The notes: generated by a model not told the origin, from the letters alone. Shown: positions 53,368-63,516, counted from the stretch's first letter. The stretch: 64,000 bases of DNA from Gammaproteobacteria bacterium RIFCSPHIGHO2_12_FULL_63_22 (GCA_001801685.1 MGYJ01000090.1:79253-143252), one strand, 5' to 3'. Numbers and translations: made by a program.

Positions 53368-54519
53368 GTGACCGAGGTTGACACCCGCACCAATCTGCTC
53401 GACCTCGATCGCACGGGGCTGGAGCACTTCTTCGCCGATACGCTCGGCGAGAAGCGCTTTCGTGCCCAGCAGGTGATGAAGTGGATGTACCACCGGCATG
53501 TGACCGACTTCGGGCAGATGACCGACCTGGGCAAGGAACTTCGCGGCAAGCTCGAGCAGCATGCCGTGGTGCTTCCGCCCAACACGATGTTCGAAAAACC
53601 GTCCACCGACGGCACCCACAAGTGGTTGCTGGGCATGGACGGCGGCAATGCCATCGAGTCGGTCTTCATCCCGGACAAGGGCAGGGGCACGCTTTGTGTT
53701 TCCAGCCAGGTCGGTTGCGGGCTGAACTGCACGTTCTGCTCCACCGGCACCCAGGGCTTCAACCGCAACCTCAGCACCGCCGAGATCATCGGCCAGGTGT
53801 GGGTGGCGGCCAAGCACCTGGGCAATGTTCCGCACCACCAGCGCAAGCTGACCAACGTTGTCATGATGGGCATGGGCGAGCCGCTGCTGAACTTCGACAA
53901 TGTCGTGCGCGCGATGAGCCTGATGCGCGACGACAATGGTTTCGGCCTGGCCAACAAGCGCGTCACCTTGTCCACCGCCGGCCTGGTGCCGATGATCGAC
54001 AAGCTCTCCGAAGTCAGCGACGTGTCGCTGGCCGTGTCCTTGCATGCGCCGTTCGATGAACTGCGCACGCAATTGGTACCGCTCAACAAGAAATACCCGA
54101 TCGCCGAATTGATGGATGCCTGCGTGCGCTACGCCATGCGCAAGCCACGTACGTCCATCACGTTTGAATACACGATGATGAAGGGCATCAACGACCAGCC
54201 TGAGCATGCCCGCGGCTTGGTCAAGCTGATGCGTCGCATCGATGCACAGGTGCAGCGCGCCAACACGGCCAAGGTCAACCTGATCCCGTTCAATCCTTTC
54301 CCGGGCACTCGCTACGAGCGCTCCGACGACTCGGACATCCGCGACTTCCAGACCATCCTGCTTGAAAACCAGGTCTTGACGATGGTGCGACGCACGCGCG
54401 GCGACGACATCGACGCCGCTTGTGGCCAGTTGAAGGGGCAGGTGATGGATCGCACGCGACGCCAGGCGGAATTCAATCGCAAGCTTCAGGCAGACGGGCT
54501 TTCCGATGCGGCGGCTTGA
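53368..54519 (+). CDS. rlmN: 23S rRNA / tRNA adenine C2-methyltransferase RlmN
   Basis: A 383-residue radical SAM enzyme that methylates A2503 of 23S rRNA and A37 of some tRNAs. The [4Fe-4S] motif is Cys117-x3-Cys121-x2-Cys124 ([13 protein letters not shown]), with the intermediate-forming cysteine near the C-terminus in [12 protein letters not shown]. Signature [10 protein letters not shown] follows. A GTG start at 53368 gives the normal length. Its end overlaps pilF by 14 nt. Confidence 0.97.
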   Translation: MTEVDTRTNLLDLDRTGLEHFFADTLGEKRFRAQQVMKWMYHRHVTDFGQMTDLGKELRGKLEQHAVVLPPNTMFEKPSTDGTHKWLLGMDGGNAIESVFIPDKGRGTLCVSSQVGCGLNCTFCSTGTQGFNRNLSTAEIIGQVWVAAKHLGNVPHHQRKLTNVVMMGMGEPLLNFDNVVRAMSLMRDDNGFGLANKRVTLSTAGLVPMIDKLSEVSDVSLAVSLHAPFDELRTQLVPLNKKYPIAELMDACVRYAMRKPRTSITFEYTMMKGINDQPEHARGLVKLMRRIDAQVQRANTAKVNLIPFNPFPGTRYERSDDSDIRDFQTILLENQVLTMVRRTRGDDIDAACGQLKGQVMDRTRRQAEFNRKLQADGLSDAAA

Positions 54520-55279
54520 GTGGATGCTGTGCACGATCCTGCTCGCCTCCTGCTCAAGTGCCGGTGGCGAGAAAGGGAAAAGCGACGCGGGCTCGCCTGA
54601 TGGAACCGCCGCGGTCCGGCTGTCTGCAGCGGGCAGGATGAACCTCGGCCTCGCCCAGGGCTACCTGGAGGCAGGGGATGTCGCCAAGGCGCGCCAGCGG
54701 GCACAAATGGCCGAGCGGACGGACGCAGGTTCCGCTGAAGTCCGCGCCATGCTGGCGATGATCCATGCCAGCGCGGGCGAGACAGAAAAGGCGCAGCGGG
54801 AATTCGACCGTGCGCTGAAGATCGCCCCGAACGACGGCGTCATCCTCAACGCGCACGCGTCATGGTCCTGCGAACACGGCCAGGCCGAGCTGGCAGATCG
54901 TGAATTCGTGAAGGCGCTGGCGGATCCGAAATACCGGGCGCCCGTGCAGGCCTTGTCCAATGCCGGCAAGTGCGCACTGTCGGTGAATCGCCTCCCGCAG
55001 GCCGAAGACTATCTTCGCCGCGCCCTGGTGTTCTCGCCGGAAGACCGCAACCTGCTCTACCTGCTGGCGGATACCGAATTCAGGCAGGGCAAGTTTTTCG
55101 AGGCAAAGGCCTTCATCCAGCGCCGCGATGCGCTCGGCGCCGACGCCAACACGCTCGATCTTGCCGCCCGGATCGAGGAAGCTGCCGGCAATGCGATGGG
55201 CGCCGCCCGGTATCGGGAAAGGTTGCGCCAGGAATTTCCGAAGCACGTGCCCACTGGGGAGGGGGCTCGTTCGCCATGA
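54506..55279 (+). CDS. pilF: Type IV pilus biogenesis lipoprotein PilF/PilW-like
   Basis: A 257-residue TPR lipoprotein with lipobox LLASC (acylated Cys16). About four to six TPR repeats follow ([59 protein letters not shown]). PilF helps the outer-membrane PilQ secretin assemble. The position between rlmN and rodZ is the conserved pilF place. The start is preferred within the rlmN end for its lipoprotein signal; the stop overlaps rodZ by ATGA. Confidence 0.93.
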   Translation: MRRLEWMLCTILLASCSSAGGEKGKSDAGSPDGTAAVRLSAAGRMNLGLAQGYLEAGDVAKARQRAQMAERTDAGSAEVRAMLAMIHASAGETEKAQREFDRALKIAPNDGVILNAHASWSCEHGQAELADREFVKALADPKYRAPVQALSNAGKCALSVNRLPQAEDYLRRALVFSPEDRNLLYLLADTEFRQGKFFEAKAFIQRRDALGADANTLDLAARIEEAAGNAMGAARYRERLRQEFPKHVPTGEGARSP

Positions 55280-56103
55280 CCATCGAATCGTTCCAGGACA
55301 CCCTGTTCGAAGATCCGATCGGGCTGCGTTTTCGACACGCGCGGGAAAAAGCCCGTTGGAGCATCGAGTCCGCCGCCCAGCAACTCAAGTTGCCTGTTTC
55401 CGTGATCGATGCCATCGAGCGTGAGGACTGGGCGCGCCTGGGCGCGCCGATCTTCGTGCGCAGCTACGTGGGCAGCTACGCCAAGTTGCTCGGGCTTCCG
55501 GCATCGCTCGCCGATGAAGTCGTGAAGGGCAAGCCTGCGCCGCAACTCATGGCGATTGGCGGCACTCCCGTCACCCAGCGCGCCTACAAGCGCAGTTCCA
55601 TGAACGTTGGCTACTTGGTCATGACGATCCTGATCGTCGCGGCCGTAGTGGCGCTGGCGCTGTACTTCCAATCCCCAAAACGCAGCGTGACCCTGATCCC
55701 CCTGGACGCCAGCGATTCCTACGGCCTGATGGCGCCGGCAGGAACGAGCGAGGCCGTCGCCATCGAAACAGGCAGTGCGGTATCGGTGCCGGCCGCGCCT
55801 GCAGCCCAGACCCCGGCGTCTTCCGGAGCGCCGGACCTCGCCTCCGGCGCAATCGTGATCCGTTTCCGCGGCGATAGCTGGGTTGACCTGGTTGACCGCT
55901 CCGGCGTCCATCTCGAGCGGGGACTGGTGCCTGCTGGAACTGAACGTCGCTTTGAAACCCACCAGCTGGCAAGCGTGACGCTGGGTGACGCGAGCGCGGT
56001 GGACGTCAGCCTGGCAGGCGCGCAGCTGGACCTGACGCCCTTTCGCGAAGCGAATGTCGCACGCTTTACGGTATCCTCTGATGGCCGGATCGCCAGCAAT
56101 TGA
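55276..56103 (+). CDS. rodZ: RodZ-like cell-shape protein
   Basis: A 275-residue membrane protein that links MreB to the wall-synthesis complex and maintains rod shape. The cytoplasmic N-terminal HTH domain (about 10-80: LRFRHAREKARWSIESAAQQLKLPVSVIDAIEREDWARLGAPIFVRSYVGSYAKLLG) precedes one transmembrane helix (about 110-130: NVGYLVMTILIVAAVVALALYF) and a periplasmic beta-domain (about 190-270) typical of DUF4115. Start at 55276 overlaps pilF. The following 66 nt lead to yfgM, not to ispG-hisS as in E. coli. Confidence 0.92.
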   Translation: MTIESFQDTLFEDPIGLRFRHAREKARWSIESAAQQLKLPVSVIDAIEREDWARLGAPIFVRSYVGSYAKLLGLPASLADEVVKGKPAPQLMAIGGTPVTQRAYKRSSMNVGYLVMTILIVAAVVALALYFQSPKRSVTLIPLDASDSYGLMAPAGTSEAVAIETGSAVSVPAAPAAQTPASSGAPDLASGAIVIRFRGDSWVDLVDRSGVHLERGLVPAGTERRFETHQLASVTLGDASAVDVSLAGAQLDLTPFREANVARFTVSSDGRIASN

Positions 56104-56169
56104 CGACCCCGCCACATCCCCAAACTTTCAACAGCCGGCGACAGACGCAGGCAGAGAACCGACAACCCG

Positions 56170-56817
56170 ATGGAACTTGACGAACACGAACAGGGCGAAG
56201 TCGTCCGCAAATGGCTCCGGCAGAATGGCAGCTCGCTCATCCTCGGCATTGCGCTGGGCCTGGGCCTGGTCTTCGCCTGGCAGTGGTGGCAGGGGCAGGG
56301 CACGCGCCACAAAGAGGAAGCCGCCACCCAGTACCAGCTGTTTTCCGATGCGATAAGCGCCAATGACGCGGCCAAGGCCAAGACCTTCTCGGTCCTGCTG
56401 GGCGACAAGTACAAGGACACGGTGTTCGCCGAGATGGCGACCTTGCGCTATGCCGCATTCCTGCAGGACTCCGGCAAGACTGCCGAGGCGATAAAGCTGC
56501 TGCAATCGGGCGCGCCGAAATCCAGTCGCGCCGATATCCAGGAATTGCGCCAGATACGCCTCGCCAGGCTGTATCTTTTCGATGGCAAGCCCGCCGAGGC
56601 CCGCAAACAACTCGCCGTCATCTCGAAGCCCGGTTTTCCCGGCGTCGCCGACGAACTTCGCGGTGACATCGCGGTAGCCGAAGGCGACCGTGAGCTCGCG
56701 CGCAAGTCTTACCAGCAAGCCCTGACCAATCTTGACCAGGCCGCGCCGACGCGCCGGCTGGTTGAACTCAAACTTATCGATGCCGGCGGCCAACCGCCCG
56801 CACAGCCGGAGACTTGA
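56170..56817 (+). CDS. yfgM: YfgM-like periplasmic TPR protein (ancillary SecYEG factor)
   Basis: A 215-residue protein anchored by one N-terminal helix (about 22-42, SSLILGIALGLGLVFAWQWW) with the usual DEHEQGEVVRKWLRQNG start of YfgM and a periplasmic helical TPR-like domain (about 55-205). In E. coli YfgM associates with SecYEG and the PpiD chaperone. It precedes bamB by 3 nt, as in E. coli. Confidence 0.93.
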   Translation: MELDEHEQGEVVRKWLRQNGSSLILGIALGLGLVFAWQWWQGQGTRHKEEAATQYQLFSDAISANDAAKAKTFSVLLGDKYKDTVFAEMATLRYAAFLQDSGKTAEAIKLLQSGAPKSSRADIQELRQIRLARLYLFDGKPAEARKQLAVISKPGFPGVADELRGDIAVAEGDRELARKSYQQALTNLDQAAPTRRLVELKLIDAGGQPPAQPET

Positions 56818-56820
56818 TCC

Positions 56821-58044
56821 ATGCTGCGTAAACTCATTTTCGTGGCGGTCCTGGTCGCATTTACGCCGGGCTGTTCCACTGTAAAGGGCTGGTTCGGCAG
56901 CTCCACCAAGTCCAAGGTGAATCAACCCACCGAACTGGTGAAGATTGCTTCTCCGGTAGGGGTCAACAAACTGTGGGACGTGAGCCTGGGCAAGGGCGAG
57001 GGTCGCCTTTGGCTGCGCCAGCGCCCGGCCGTCAATGGCGGCCGCGTCTATGCCACCAACGATGACGGCGAAGTACTCGCGCTCGATGCCGCCACTGGCA
57101 AGCAGATCTGGGTCGCCAATGCCGTCAACGTGGAGAAGACCGGAAGCTGGGTGAAGTTCTGGAAACGCAAGGCGGCGGAAGCCGGCCTGACCGGCAGCCC
57201 GGGTGTTGGCAACGGACTTGTAGTGGTGGGCGGACGCAATGGCGAAGTGATCGCATTCTCCGCCGACACCGGCGAGAAGCGTTGGGCCACGCGGGTCAGC
57301 TCTGAAGTGCTGAGTGCACCCTACATCACCGATACCCGCGTCATCGTGCGCAGCAACGACGGCCGCGTGTTCGGCTTCGATCCCGCTGACGGCACCCGCA
57401 AGTGGGTCTTCGATCGCGGGCTGCCATCGCTGAGCGTGCGCGGCAATGCCTCGCCGGTTGGCAGCAACGGGATGACCTTCATCGGTTACGACGACGGCAA
57501 GCTCGTTGCCTTGCGCGACCTCGATGGCCTTCTCGTCTGGGAACTGGCAGTCGCCGAACCCGACGGCCGCACTGAGCTCGAGCGCATGGCCGACATTGAT
57601 GGCGAAATCATCATCGACGGCGAGATGCTTTACGTAACCAGCTACCACGACAAGGTGATGGCGCTCTCCCTGCAGAATGGCCAGCAACTGTGGACCAACG
57701 ACACCGGCAGCTACGCGGGCCTGGCCGTCGCCAGCGACAAGGTGTTGCTGAGCGACAAGACTGGCAATGTCTGGGCGCTGGACCGTAACAACGGCACGTC
57801 CTTGTGGAAGCAGAACGTACTCGGAAATCGCCAACTCACCTCGCCGGTGGTGCACGGTGATTACGCCGTCGTCGGCGACCTCGAGGGTTACCTGCACTGG
57901 ATCAAGCTCGACACCGGCGACGTTGCCGGGCGCGCGCGCATTGAACGCGCCGCCGTGCGCGGCACGCCGCAAGTTTCTGCGGAAGGCGTGCTGTATGCGC
58001 TGTCCAACGAAGGCGAGCTTGCTGCCTATCGCCTGGGTAACTAA
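56821..58044 (+). CDS. bamB: Outer-membrane assembly lipoprotein BamB
   Basis: A 407-residue lipoprotein of the BAM complex that inserts beta-barrel proteins in the outer membrane. It has a lipobox ending at Cys18 (FTPGCST) and an eight-bladed propeller with PQQ-like repeats (YATNDDGEVLALDAATGKQIW; NDGRVFGFDPADGTRKWVF; SLQNGQQLWTND). The order yfgM-bamB-der is standard; der starts 3 nt after the stop. Confidence 0.97.
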   Translation: MLRKLIFVAVLVAFTPGCSTVKGWFGSSTKSKVNQPTELVKIASPVGVNKLWDVSLGKGEGRLWLRQRPAVNGGRVYATNDDGEVLALDAATGKQIWVANAVNVEKTGSWVKFWKRKAAEAGLTGSPGVGNGLVVVGGRNGEVIAFSADTGEKRWATRVSSEVLSAPYITDTRVIVRSNDGRVFGFDPADGTRKWVFDRGLPSLSVRGNASPVGSNGMTFIGYDDGKLVALRDLDGLLVWELAVAEPDGRTELERMADIDGEIIIDGEMLYVTSYHDKVMALSLQNGQQLWTNDTGSYAGLAVASDKVLLSDKTGNVWALDRNNGTSLWKQNVLGNRQLTSPVVHGDYAVVGDLEGYLHWIKLDTGDVAGRARIERAAVRGTPQVSAEGVLYALSNEGELAAYRLGN

Positions 58045-58047
58045 GCC

Positions 58048-59445
58048 ATGTTGCCGCTGGTCGCCCTGGTCGGACGACCCAACGTCGGCAAATCGACGCT
58101 GTTCAATGGCCTGACGCGTACGCGCGACGCCCTGGTGCACGACGAACCGGGCGTCACCCGTGATCGAAACTATGGTTTGTGCCGTCTGGACGAAGAACAC
58201 CCGTTCGCCGTTTGCGATACGGGCGGCCTGACCGCGGATGAGGAAGGCCTGGCTGGCGCCACCGCGCGGCAGTCGCGATCGGCCGCCGAAGAAGCCGACC
58301 TGGTGTTGTTCGTGGTCGATGGTCGCGAAGGCCCGTCTGCGCTCGACGAAAAGATCCTTTCCTGGCTGCGCAAGTCAGGACGCCCGTTCTTCCTGGTCGT
58401 GAACAAGACCGACGGGCTCGACGAAGCAGCCTGCGTCAATGAATTTGCCCGCTTTGGCGTAGAAAAAGTCCTGCCGATCGCTGCAGCGCACCAGCGTGGA
58501 ATTCCACATCTCGTGGAAATGGTGCGGCCGTACCTGCCCAAGGACGAAGACGCCGGTGTTGTCGCGGATGACGGCAAGCGCATGCGCGTCGCCTTCATCG
58601 GCCGACCCAATGTGGGCAAGTCCACGCTGGTGAATCGCCTGCTTGGCGAAGAACGCATGATCGCATCCGACGTACCCGGTACGACCCGCGATTCGATTTC
58701 CGTGGACCTGGAACGCGACGGACGCAGCTACCGCCTGATCGATACCGCCGGCTTGCGTCGGCGTGCGAAGGTCGAGGAGGCCGTCGAAAAATTCAGCGTG
58801 TTCAAGACGCTGCAATCGATCCAGGTGTGCCAGGTGGCGGTCGTCATGCTGGACGCGGGCGAAGGTGTGACCGAACAGGACGCGACCGTGCTCGGCCACG
58901 TGCTGGAGGCCGGACGCGCCCTGGTCGTGGCGGTGAACAAATGGGACGGCCAGTCCGATTACCAGCGCGAACAGACGAAGTCGCTGCTCGATCGCAAATT
59001 GTCGTTCTGCACCTGGGCCGAGCAAGTCACCATTTCCGCCAAGCACGGTACGGGCATGCGTGAGCTGTTCGCCGCGATCAATCGCGCGCACGCGTCGGCC
59101 ACGCGCAAGTTCACCACGGCGGAAGTCACCAAGGCGCTTGAAGTCGCAGTCGAGACCTTCCCGCCACCCGTGGTCCGCGGCCATCCCGCCAAGCTTCGCT
59201 TCGCGCATCCGGGCGGCGACAACCCTCCGCTGTTCGTGGTCCACGGCACTCGCCTGAAGACGCTGCCGGACAGCTATCGGCGTTACCTCGAAAACTTCTT
59301 CCGCAAGCGCTTCAAGCTGGTGGGCACGCCGGTGAAGTTCATCTTCAAGGAGGGCGAAAATCCCTTCGAAGGCAAGAAGAACGTGCTGACCGACAAGCAG
59401 CTCGAGAAGCGCCGCCGACTGATGCGGCACGTCAAAAAACGCTAG
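58048..59445 (+). CDS. der: Ribosome-assembly GTPase Der (EngA)
   Basis: A 465-residue GTPase with two G domains and a KH-like C-terminal domain. The two P-loops are GRPNVGKST at about residues 9-17 and 182-190; the switch I threonine regions are [12 protein letters not shown] and [13 protein letters not shown]4 motifs are NKTD and NKWD. It is needed for 50S subunit assembly. Normal length. mobA starts 2 nt after the stop. Confidence 0.98.
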   Translation: MLPLVALVGRPNVGKSTLFNGLTRTRDALVHDEPGVTRDRNYGLCRLDEEHPFAVCDTGGLTADEEGLAGATARQSRSAAEEADLVLFVVDGREGPSALDEKILSWLRKSGRPFFLVVNKTDGLDEAACVNEFARFGVEKVLPIAAAHQRGIPHLVEMVRPYLPKDEDAGVVADDGKRMRVAFIGRPNVGKSTLVNRLLGEERMIASDVPGTTRDSISVDLERDGRSYRLIDTAGLRRRAKVEEAVEKFSVFKTLQSIQVCQVAVVMLDAGEGVTEQDATVLGHVLEAGRALVVAVNKWDGQSDYQREQTKSLLDRKLSFCTWAEQVTISAKHGTGMRELFAAINRAHASATRKFTTAEVTKALEVAVETFPPPVVRGHPAKLRFAHPGGDNPPLFVVHGTRLKTLPDSYRRYLENFFRKRFKLVGTPVKFIFKEGENPFEGKKNVLTDKQLEKRRRLMRHVKKR

Positions 59446-59447
59446 AA

Positions 59448-60005
59448 GTGCCGGCGCGCAACCAGATAAGCCTGGGGATACTCGCTGGCGGCCAGGGCCT
59501 GCGCCTGGGCGGGGCCGACAAGGCGACGGTCCGTTTGCACGGCGTCGACCTGCTTTCGCGAACGCTCGCGGCCGCAGGCGGCGGTTTCCTCGAAACCCTG
59601 CTCAGCTACAACGGTTCCGACCTTCGTGCGGCCCGGGCCGGACTGTCATGGGTGCCCGACCTCAGGCCCGGAAATGCGGGGCCGCTGGCTGGCCTCGAAT
59701 CGCTGCTTGCGATGGCCCGGGGAGATTGGTTGCTGGTCCTGCCCGTGGATCTTCGCGACGCGAATGCGGACGTGGTGCAGCGCCTTTGCGATAGCCCGGG
59801 CGGTCGTGCAGTCATCCGCGATGCCGACGGGTTGCAACCCCTCGTCTCGATCTGGCCGGTAGTCGAAGCCCGTCGCGTCGTCTCACTCGCGCTCGACGTT
59901 GGTGAGAGGGCGGTGCACCCGCTGCTGTCGCAGCTCGCCATGGCCGACGTGGATATTTCACCCGCGCGTTTGGGTAACCTCAATACGCCCAAAGACTTCG
60001 AGTAG
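59448..60005 (+). CDS. mobA: Molybdenum cofactor guanylyltransferase
   Basis: A 185-residue nucleotidyltransferase that adds GMP to molybdopterin to form the bis-MGD cofactor. The signature LAGGQGLRLGGADKATVRLHG (nucleotide-binding loop with the conserved Lys) is at the N-terminus; PDLRPGNAGPLAGLESLLAMARGDWLLVLPVDL and the C-terminal NLNTPKDF end match the family. It is a little short compared with E. coli MobA (194) but complete. Starts at a GTG 2 nt after der and precedes moeA by 3 nt. Confidence 0.92.
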   Translation: MPARNQISLGILAGGQGLRLGGADKATVRLHGVDLLSRTLAAAGGGFLETLLSYNGSDLRAARAGLSWVPDLRPGNAGPLAGLESLLAMARGDWLLVLPVDLRDANADVVQRLCDSPGGRAVIRDADGLQPLVSIWPVVEARRVVSLALDVGERAVHPLLSQLAMADVDISPARLGNLNTPKDFE

Positions 60006-60008
60006 GCC

Positions 60009-61235
60009 ATGCCCACGAATTTCCCCACCCGAATTTCATTTGCCGAGGCCGGCGAAATACTCGAGCGCGTGGCGGCAGCTTCCCAGCTTGGGATCGAGAA
60101 GATCGCGCTTTCGCAATGCCTTGGGCGCGTGCTGGCGATTGATGTGATTTCGACCCTGGCCCTGCCTGGCTTCGACAATTCGGCGATGGACGGTTTCGCA
60201 CTTCGCTCTGCCGATGCCGTCGCAGGCGGCGTCGCGCTGCTGATCGTAGGCGAACAATTTGCCGGCGCCTCGCTCGACCTGCACGTGGACGCCGGCCAAT
60301 GCGTGCGGATAACCACCGGCGCACCGCTGCCGACCGGCGCCGATGCGGTGGTGATGAAGGAAGACACAGTCCTGGAGGGTGATCGCATCGTCGTGGGCAA
60401 GCCGATTCGCCCGGGCCAGCATGTGCGCAGGGCAGGGGAGGACGTTTCGCCAGGCGACAAGGTATTGAGTCGCGGCCAGGTATTGAGCCCGGCAGCACTG
60501 AGCCTTGCGGCGTCGATCGGCCTGCCGGAACTCGACGTCCATCGGCGGCCTACGGTTGCCGTGTTCACCAGCGGCGACGAGCTCAAACCACCGGGCCAGG
60601 CGCTGCAACCCGGCGAGATCCACGACAGCAACCGCGTGCTGCTGCAAACCCTGTTGCGTGCCGATGGTTACGAGCCGGTGGCATGGCCGGTGCTTCCAGA
60701 CGATCCGGCGCGTATCGCCGCAGCGTTGACCGACGCCGCGTTTTCCTTCGATGTGGTGATTACCTGCGGCGGCGTTTCCGCTGGTGAAAAGGATTTCCTG
60801 CCGGCCATGCTCGCCAGGCTTGGCGAAGTCTATTTCTGGAAGGTCCGGATGCGACCCGGTATGCCGGTACTGGTCGGACGCCTCGGCTCGGCGCACCTGG
60901 TTTGCCTGCCCGGAAACCCGGTGTCGGTTTTCGCCACCTACCTGACGCTGGCGCGGCGCTTCCTGGACCGGTTGCAGGCACGCGCAACACCACGCACGCG
61001 CCTCGTGGCGAGCTTGTCGTCGCCCCTGGAAAAAACCCATGATCGTCTGGAGTTCCTGCGCGGGAGCCTGGCCTGCAATGCGTCGGGACAACTGCAGGTG
61101 GCGCCCAATCCCGCCGACGGTTCGCACCGGCTCCGCGCGGTTGCCGATTCCAATTGCCTGATCGTACTGCCCGAGGGTGCCGCACGCTGGGAGATCGGAA
61201 GTCTCCTGGAAGTACTGCCGATGAGCCAGCTTTGA
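60009..61235 (+). CDS. moeA: Molybdopterin molybdenumtransferase
   Basis: A 408-residue enzyme that inserts molybdate into molybdopterin-AMP. Family signatures are LPGFDNSAMDGFALRSADAV, RITTGAPLPTGADAVVMKED, the MPT-binding VFTSGDEL and DVVITCGGVSAGEKDFL, and LVCLPGNPVSVFATYL. It follows mobA by 3 nt. The pairing with mobA and the MoeB-type gene makes a Moco-finishing cluster; the earlier-step genes (moaA-E) are not in the window. Confidence 0.97.
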   Translation: MPTNFPTRISFAEAGEILERVAAASQLGIEKIALSQCLGRVLAIDVISTLALPGFDNSAMDGFALRSADAVAGGVALLIVGEQFAGASLDLHVDAGQCVRITTGAPLPTGADAVVMKEDTVLEGDRIVVGKPIRPGQHVRRAGEDVSPGDKVLSRGQVLSPAALSLAASIGLPELDVHRRPTVAVFTSGDELKPPGQALQPGEIHDSNRVLLQTLLRADGYEPVAWPVLPDDPARIAAALTDAAFSFDVVITCGGVSAGEKDFLPAMLARLGEVYFWKVRMRPGMPVLVGRLGSAHLVCLPGNPVSVFATYLTLARRFLDRLQARATPRTRLVASLSSPLEKTHDRLEFLRGSLACNASGQLQVAPNPADGSHRLRAVADSNCLIVLPEGAARWEIGSLLEVLPMSQL

Positions 61236-61248
61236 TCGCGCTAAACTA

Positions 61249-62379
61249 GTGGCCGTGGACAGGATCCGGGAAATTTCGCCGACCGAGGCACTGGGGCTGC
61301 AGCGCGAGGGCGGCCGGTTGGTGGACGTGCGCGAGCCCGACGAGCACGCTCTGGGCCTGCCCGAAGGCGCGCTTGCCATTCCCCGCGCCGCGCTCGAATC
61401 CGCACCGTCCCGATATGTTTCGCCAGACGAAACGATCTTGCTGATATGCGGCAGCGGCCGTCGTTCGATGCTCGCGGCCGAGTCACTTGCGGCCCAGGGA
61501 TATGGCTCTCTCTGCTCGGTCGCGGGCGGCATGTCGGCCTGGCAAACGGCGGGACTTCCGGTCCGCACGACTGAAGATGCGGATTTCCTCGAGCGCTACT
61601 CGCGCCACCTGCGCTTGCCCCAGGTGGGCATCGAAGGCCAGAAGCGACTGGAGCAAGCGCGTGTGCTGATGGTGGGCGCCGGCGGGCTGGGCTCGCCGGC
61701 TGCGTTCTATCTCGCCGCCGCGGGTGTTGGATTCCTGCGCATCGTGGACAACGACCAGGTGGATCGCAGCAACCTGCAGCGGCAGATCCTGCACACCGAA
61801 TCGCGCATTGGCATGGACAAGGTCGAGTCCGCGCAACAGGCCTTGTCCGCGCTCAACCCTCGCACTCGCTTCGATGCCTTGACGCTTCGCCTGGATGCCG
61901 ACAATGTCGAGTCGCTGCTGGGGGACGTGGATGTGGTGGTGGATGGCGCCGACAATTTCCCGACCCGTTACCTCTTGTCCGACGCCTGCGTACAGCTCGG
62001 CAAGCCGCTTGTTTATGGCGCCGTGCATCGGTTCGAAGGACAGGCCAGCGTATTCGATGCCGGCCGGCAACGCGGTGTTGCGCCGTGTTATCGCTGTCTT
62101 TTCCCGGAAGCGCCGCGTGCGGAAGATGCGCCGAATTGCGCCGAAGCCGGCGTGCTGGGAGTACTTCCGGGAATCATCGGACTTCTGCAGGCCACGGAAG
62201 CCATCAAGTTGATCCTGGGCATCGGGCAACCCCTGTCTGGCAGGCTGCTGCACTTTGACGCACTGTCGATGCGCTTTCGCGAAACACGCCTGCACCCCGA
62301 CCCGGACTGCCCCGTCTGTGCGCCGGGACGCGTGTTTCCGGGCTACCGGCAGATGGCGGAAATTTGCGGCAGCGCTTGA
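61249..62379 (+). CDS. moeB: Rhodanese-MoeB fusion: molybdopterin-synthase adenylyltransferase
   Basis: A 376-residue fusion. Residues 5-105 are a rhodanese domain with active-site Cys67 in LLICGSGRRSM. Residues 115-375 are a ThiF/MoeB E1-like domain: MVGAGGLGSPAAFYLAAAGVG (ATP loop), the RSNLQRQILH segment with the catalytic arginine, and both zinc Cys pairs (CYRC and CPVC). MoeB adenylates the C-terminus of MoaD before sulfur loading. The rhodanese could supply the sulfur. The domain order is the reverse of eukaryotic MOCS3. GTG start at 61249 (61255 is possible), 13 nt past moeA. Confidence 0.93.
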   Translation: MAVDRIREISPTEALGLQREGGRLVDVREPDEHALGLPEGALAIPRAALESAPSRYVSPDETILLICGSGRRSMLAAESLAAQGYGSLCSVAGGMSAWQTAGLPVRTTEDADFLERYSRHLRLPQVGIEGQKRLEQARVLMVGAGGLGSPAAFYLAAAGVGFLRIVDNDQVDRSNLQRQILHTESRIGMDKVESAQQALSALNPRTRFDALTLRLDADNVESLLGDVDVVVDGADNFPTRYLLSDACVQLGKPLVYGAVHRFEGQASVFDAGRQRGVAPCYRCLFPEAPRAEDAPNCAEAGVLGVLPGIIGLLQATEAIKLILGIGQPLSGRLLHFDALSMRFRETRLHPDPDCPVCAPGRVFPGYRQMAEICGSA

Positions 62380-62394
62380 TTCGCTGAGGCCCGA

Positions 62395-63516
62395 CTAACC
62401 GTCACGTCGCCCCAGCACCATCCGCACCAGTTCCGGAAGCGAACCCGCTTCCATCTTGCTCATGATCTTGGCGCGATGGTGCTCGATGGTGCGCATGCTC
62501 GAACCGAGCATGTAGGCAATCATCTTGTTGGCCTCGCCGGAGATCAGGCGCTCGAGTACTTCCTGTTCGCGCGGCGTCAGGCTGGCCAGCTTGGCTTCGG
62601 TCTGCGCGCGCACCATCGTGCTTCGGCGATGCTGGACGTCCATGGCGGCAGAGTAGAACTCGAAGCGGTTGCGGCTGCCGGCCTTGGCTTGCCACATGGC
62701 GATGTCTACGTTTTGCAGCAGATCGTCGGGAACAATCCCGTCGCCAGGTGCGACCGAAATTCCGATGCAAGCGCTCAGCGCAACCTTGCTGCTTTCAATG
62801 AGGAAAGGCTGCGCCAGCGACTGCAAGGCGCGACCGGCCACGACGCGCGCACCATCGAGGTCAGTCGTGCCCTCCAGCGCGATGAGGAATTCATCGCCAC
62901 CGGGACTTGCGATGAGATCTGTCTTGCGCACGCATTGCTGCAATCTCACCGCAGCCTCGGCAAGTATCTGGTCGCCTACATGGTGGCCGTGCGTGGTGTT
63001 GACCACGTTGAACCGGTCGATGTCCACGTAGAGCACCCATACCTGGTGCCGATTGCGGATGGCGCGGTCGATGGCGGACTGCAGGTGGCTGCGAAACTGC
63101 CGGCGATTCGGCAGTTCCGTGAGCAAGTCGGCATCCGAACCCTCTTGCGCCGACGGCGCGGGGGAGGGCAGGCGGAACACTACTTGCGTGGCAGGCCTGC
63201 CCCGGTAGACACAAGCTCGCTCCGACAGCAGCACCTCCAGCTCACTGCCATCGAGCCTTCGCAACGCCTGGATCACGCTGCGCCGGCGTGGATACGCTGC
63301 CACTTGCCGACTGGCGGAGGCGCCTGCCTGGACCGGGAATATCGAGCTGGCGGCGCGATCCCTCAGCACCTCCGCGGATTTCGCGCCGAGCAAGAGCGCA
63401 GCGGCCTCGTTGGCGATCTGGATGCGGTCGTCGGCATGCAGGATCACGGCTTCATCCGTCATTTCGACGAGCATCGCGTGGAGGTCGGAATCTGGAGCCG
63501 CGGCGGGAGTCTTCAT
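62395..63516 (-). CDS. PAS-GGDEF-LuxR-HTH protein (DNA-binding diguanylate cyclase candidate)
   Basis: A 373-residue protein with three parts: an N-terminal PAS-like domain (about 10-120), a GGDEF domain (about 135-300) and a C-terminal LuxR/FixJ-type HTH (about 313-370, [43 protein letters not shown]). The GGDEF motif at 206-210 is intact, with metal/base-contact segments [20 protein letters not shown], and an RxxD inhibitory site at Arg197-Asp200 five residues before it. So it should make c-di-GMP and also sense it. The ATG at 63516 was preferred over a far-upstream start overlapping the GNAT gene. GGDEF fused directly to a LuxR HTH is uncommon. Confidence 0.9.
   Translation of the reverse strand: MKTPAAAPDSDLHAMLVEMTDEAVILHADDRIQIANEAAALLLGAKSAEVLRDRAASSIFPVQAGASASRQVAAYPRRRSVIQALRRLDGSELEVLLSERACVYRGRPATQVVFRLPSPAPSAQEGSDADLLTELPNRRQFRSHLQSAIDRAIRNRHQVWVLYVDIDRFNVVNTTHGHHVGDQILAEAAVRLQQCVRKTDLIASPGGDEFLIALEGTTDLDGARVVAGRALQSLAQPFLIESSKVALSACIGISVAPGDGIVPDDLLQNVDIAMWQAKAGSRNRFEFYSAAMDVQHRRSTMVRAQTEAKLASLTPREQEVLERLISGEANKMIAYMLGSSMRTIEHHRAKIMSKMEAGSLPELVRMVLGRRDG

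Noticed and set aside
52813..54534. A 573-codon minus-strand open frame opposite ndk and rlmN
   Set aside because: Both plus-strand genes are complete with catalytic residues; the antisense frame has no family features and no ribosome site.
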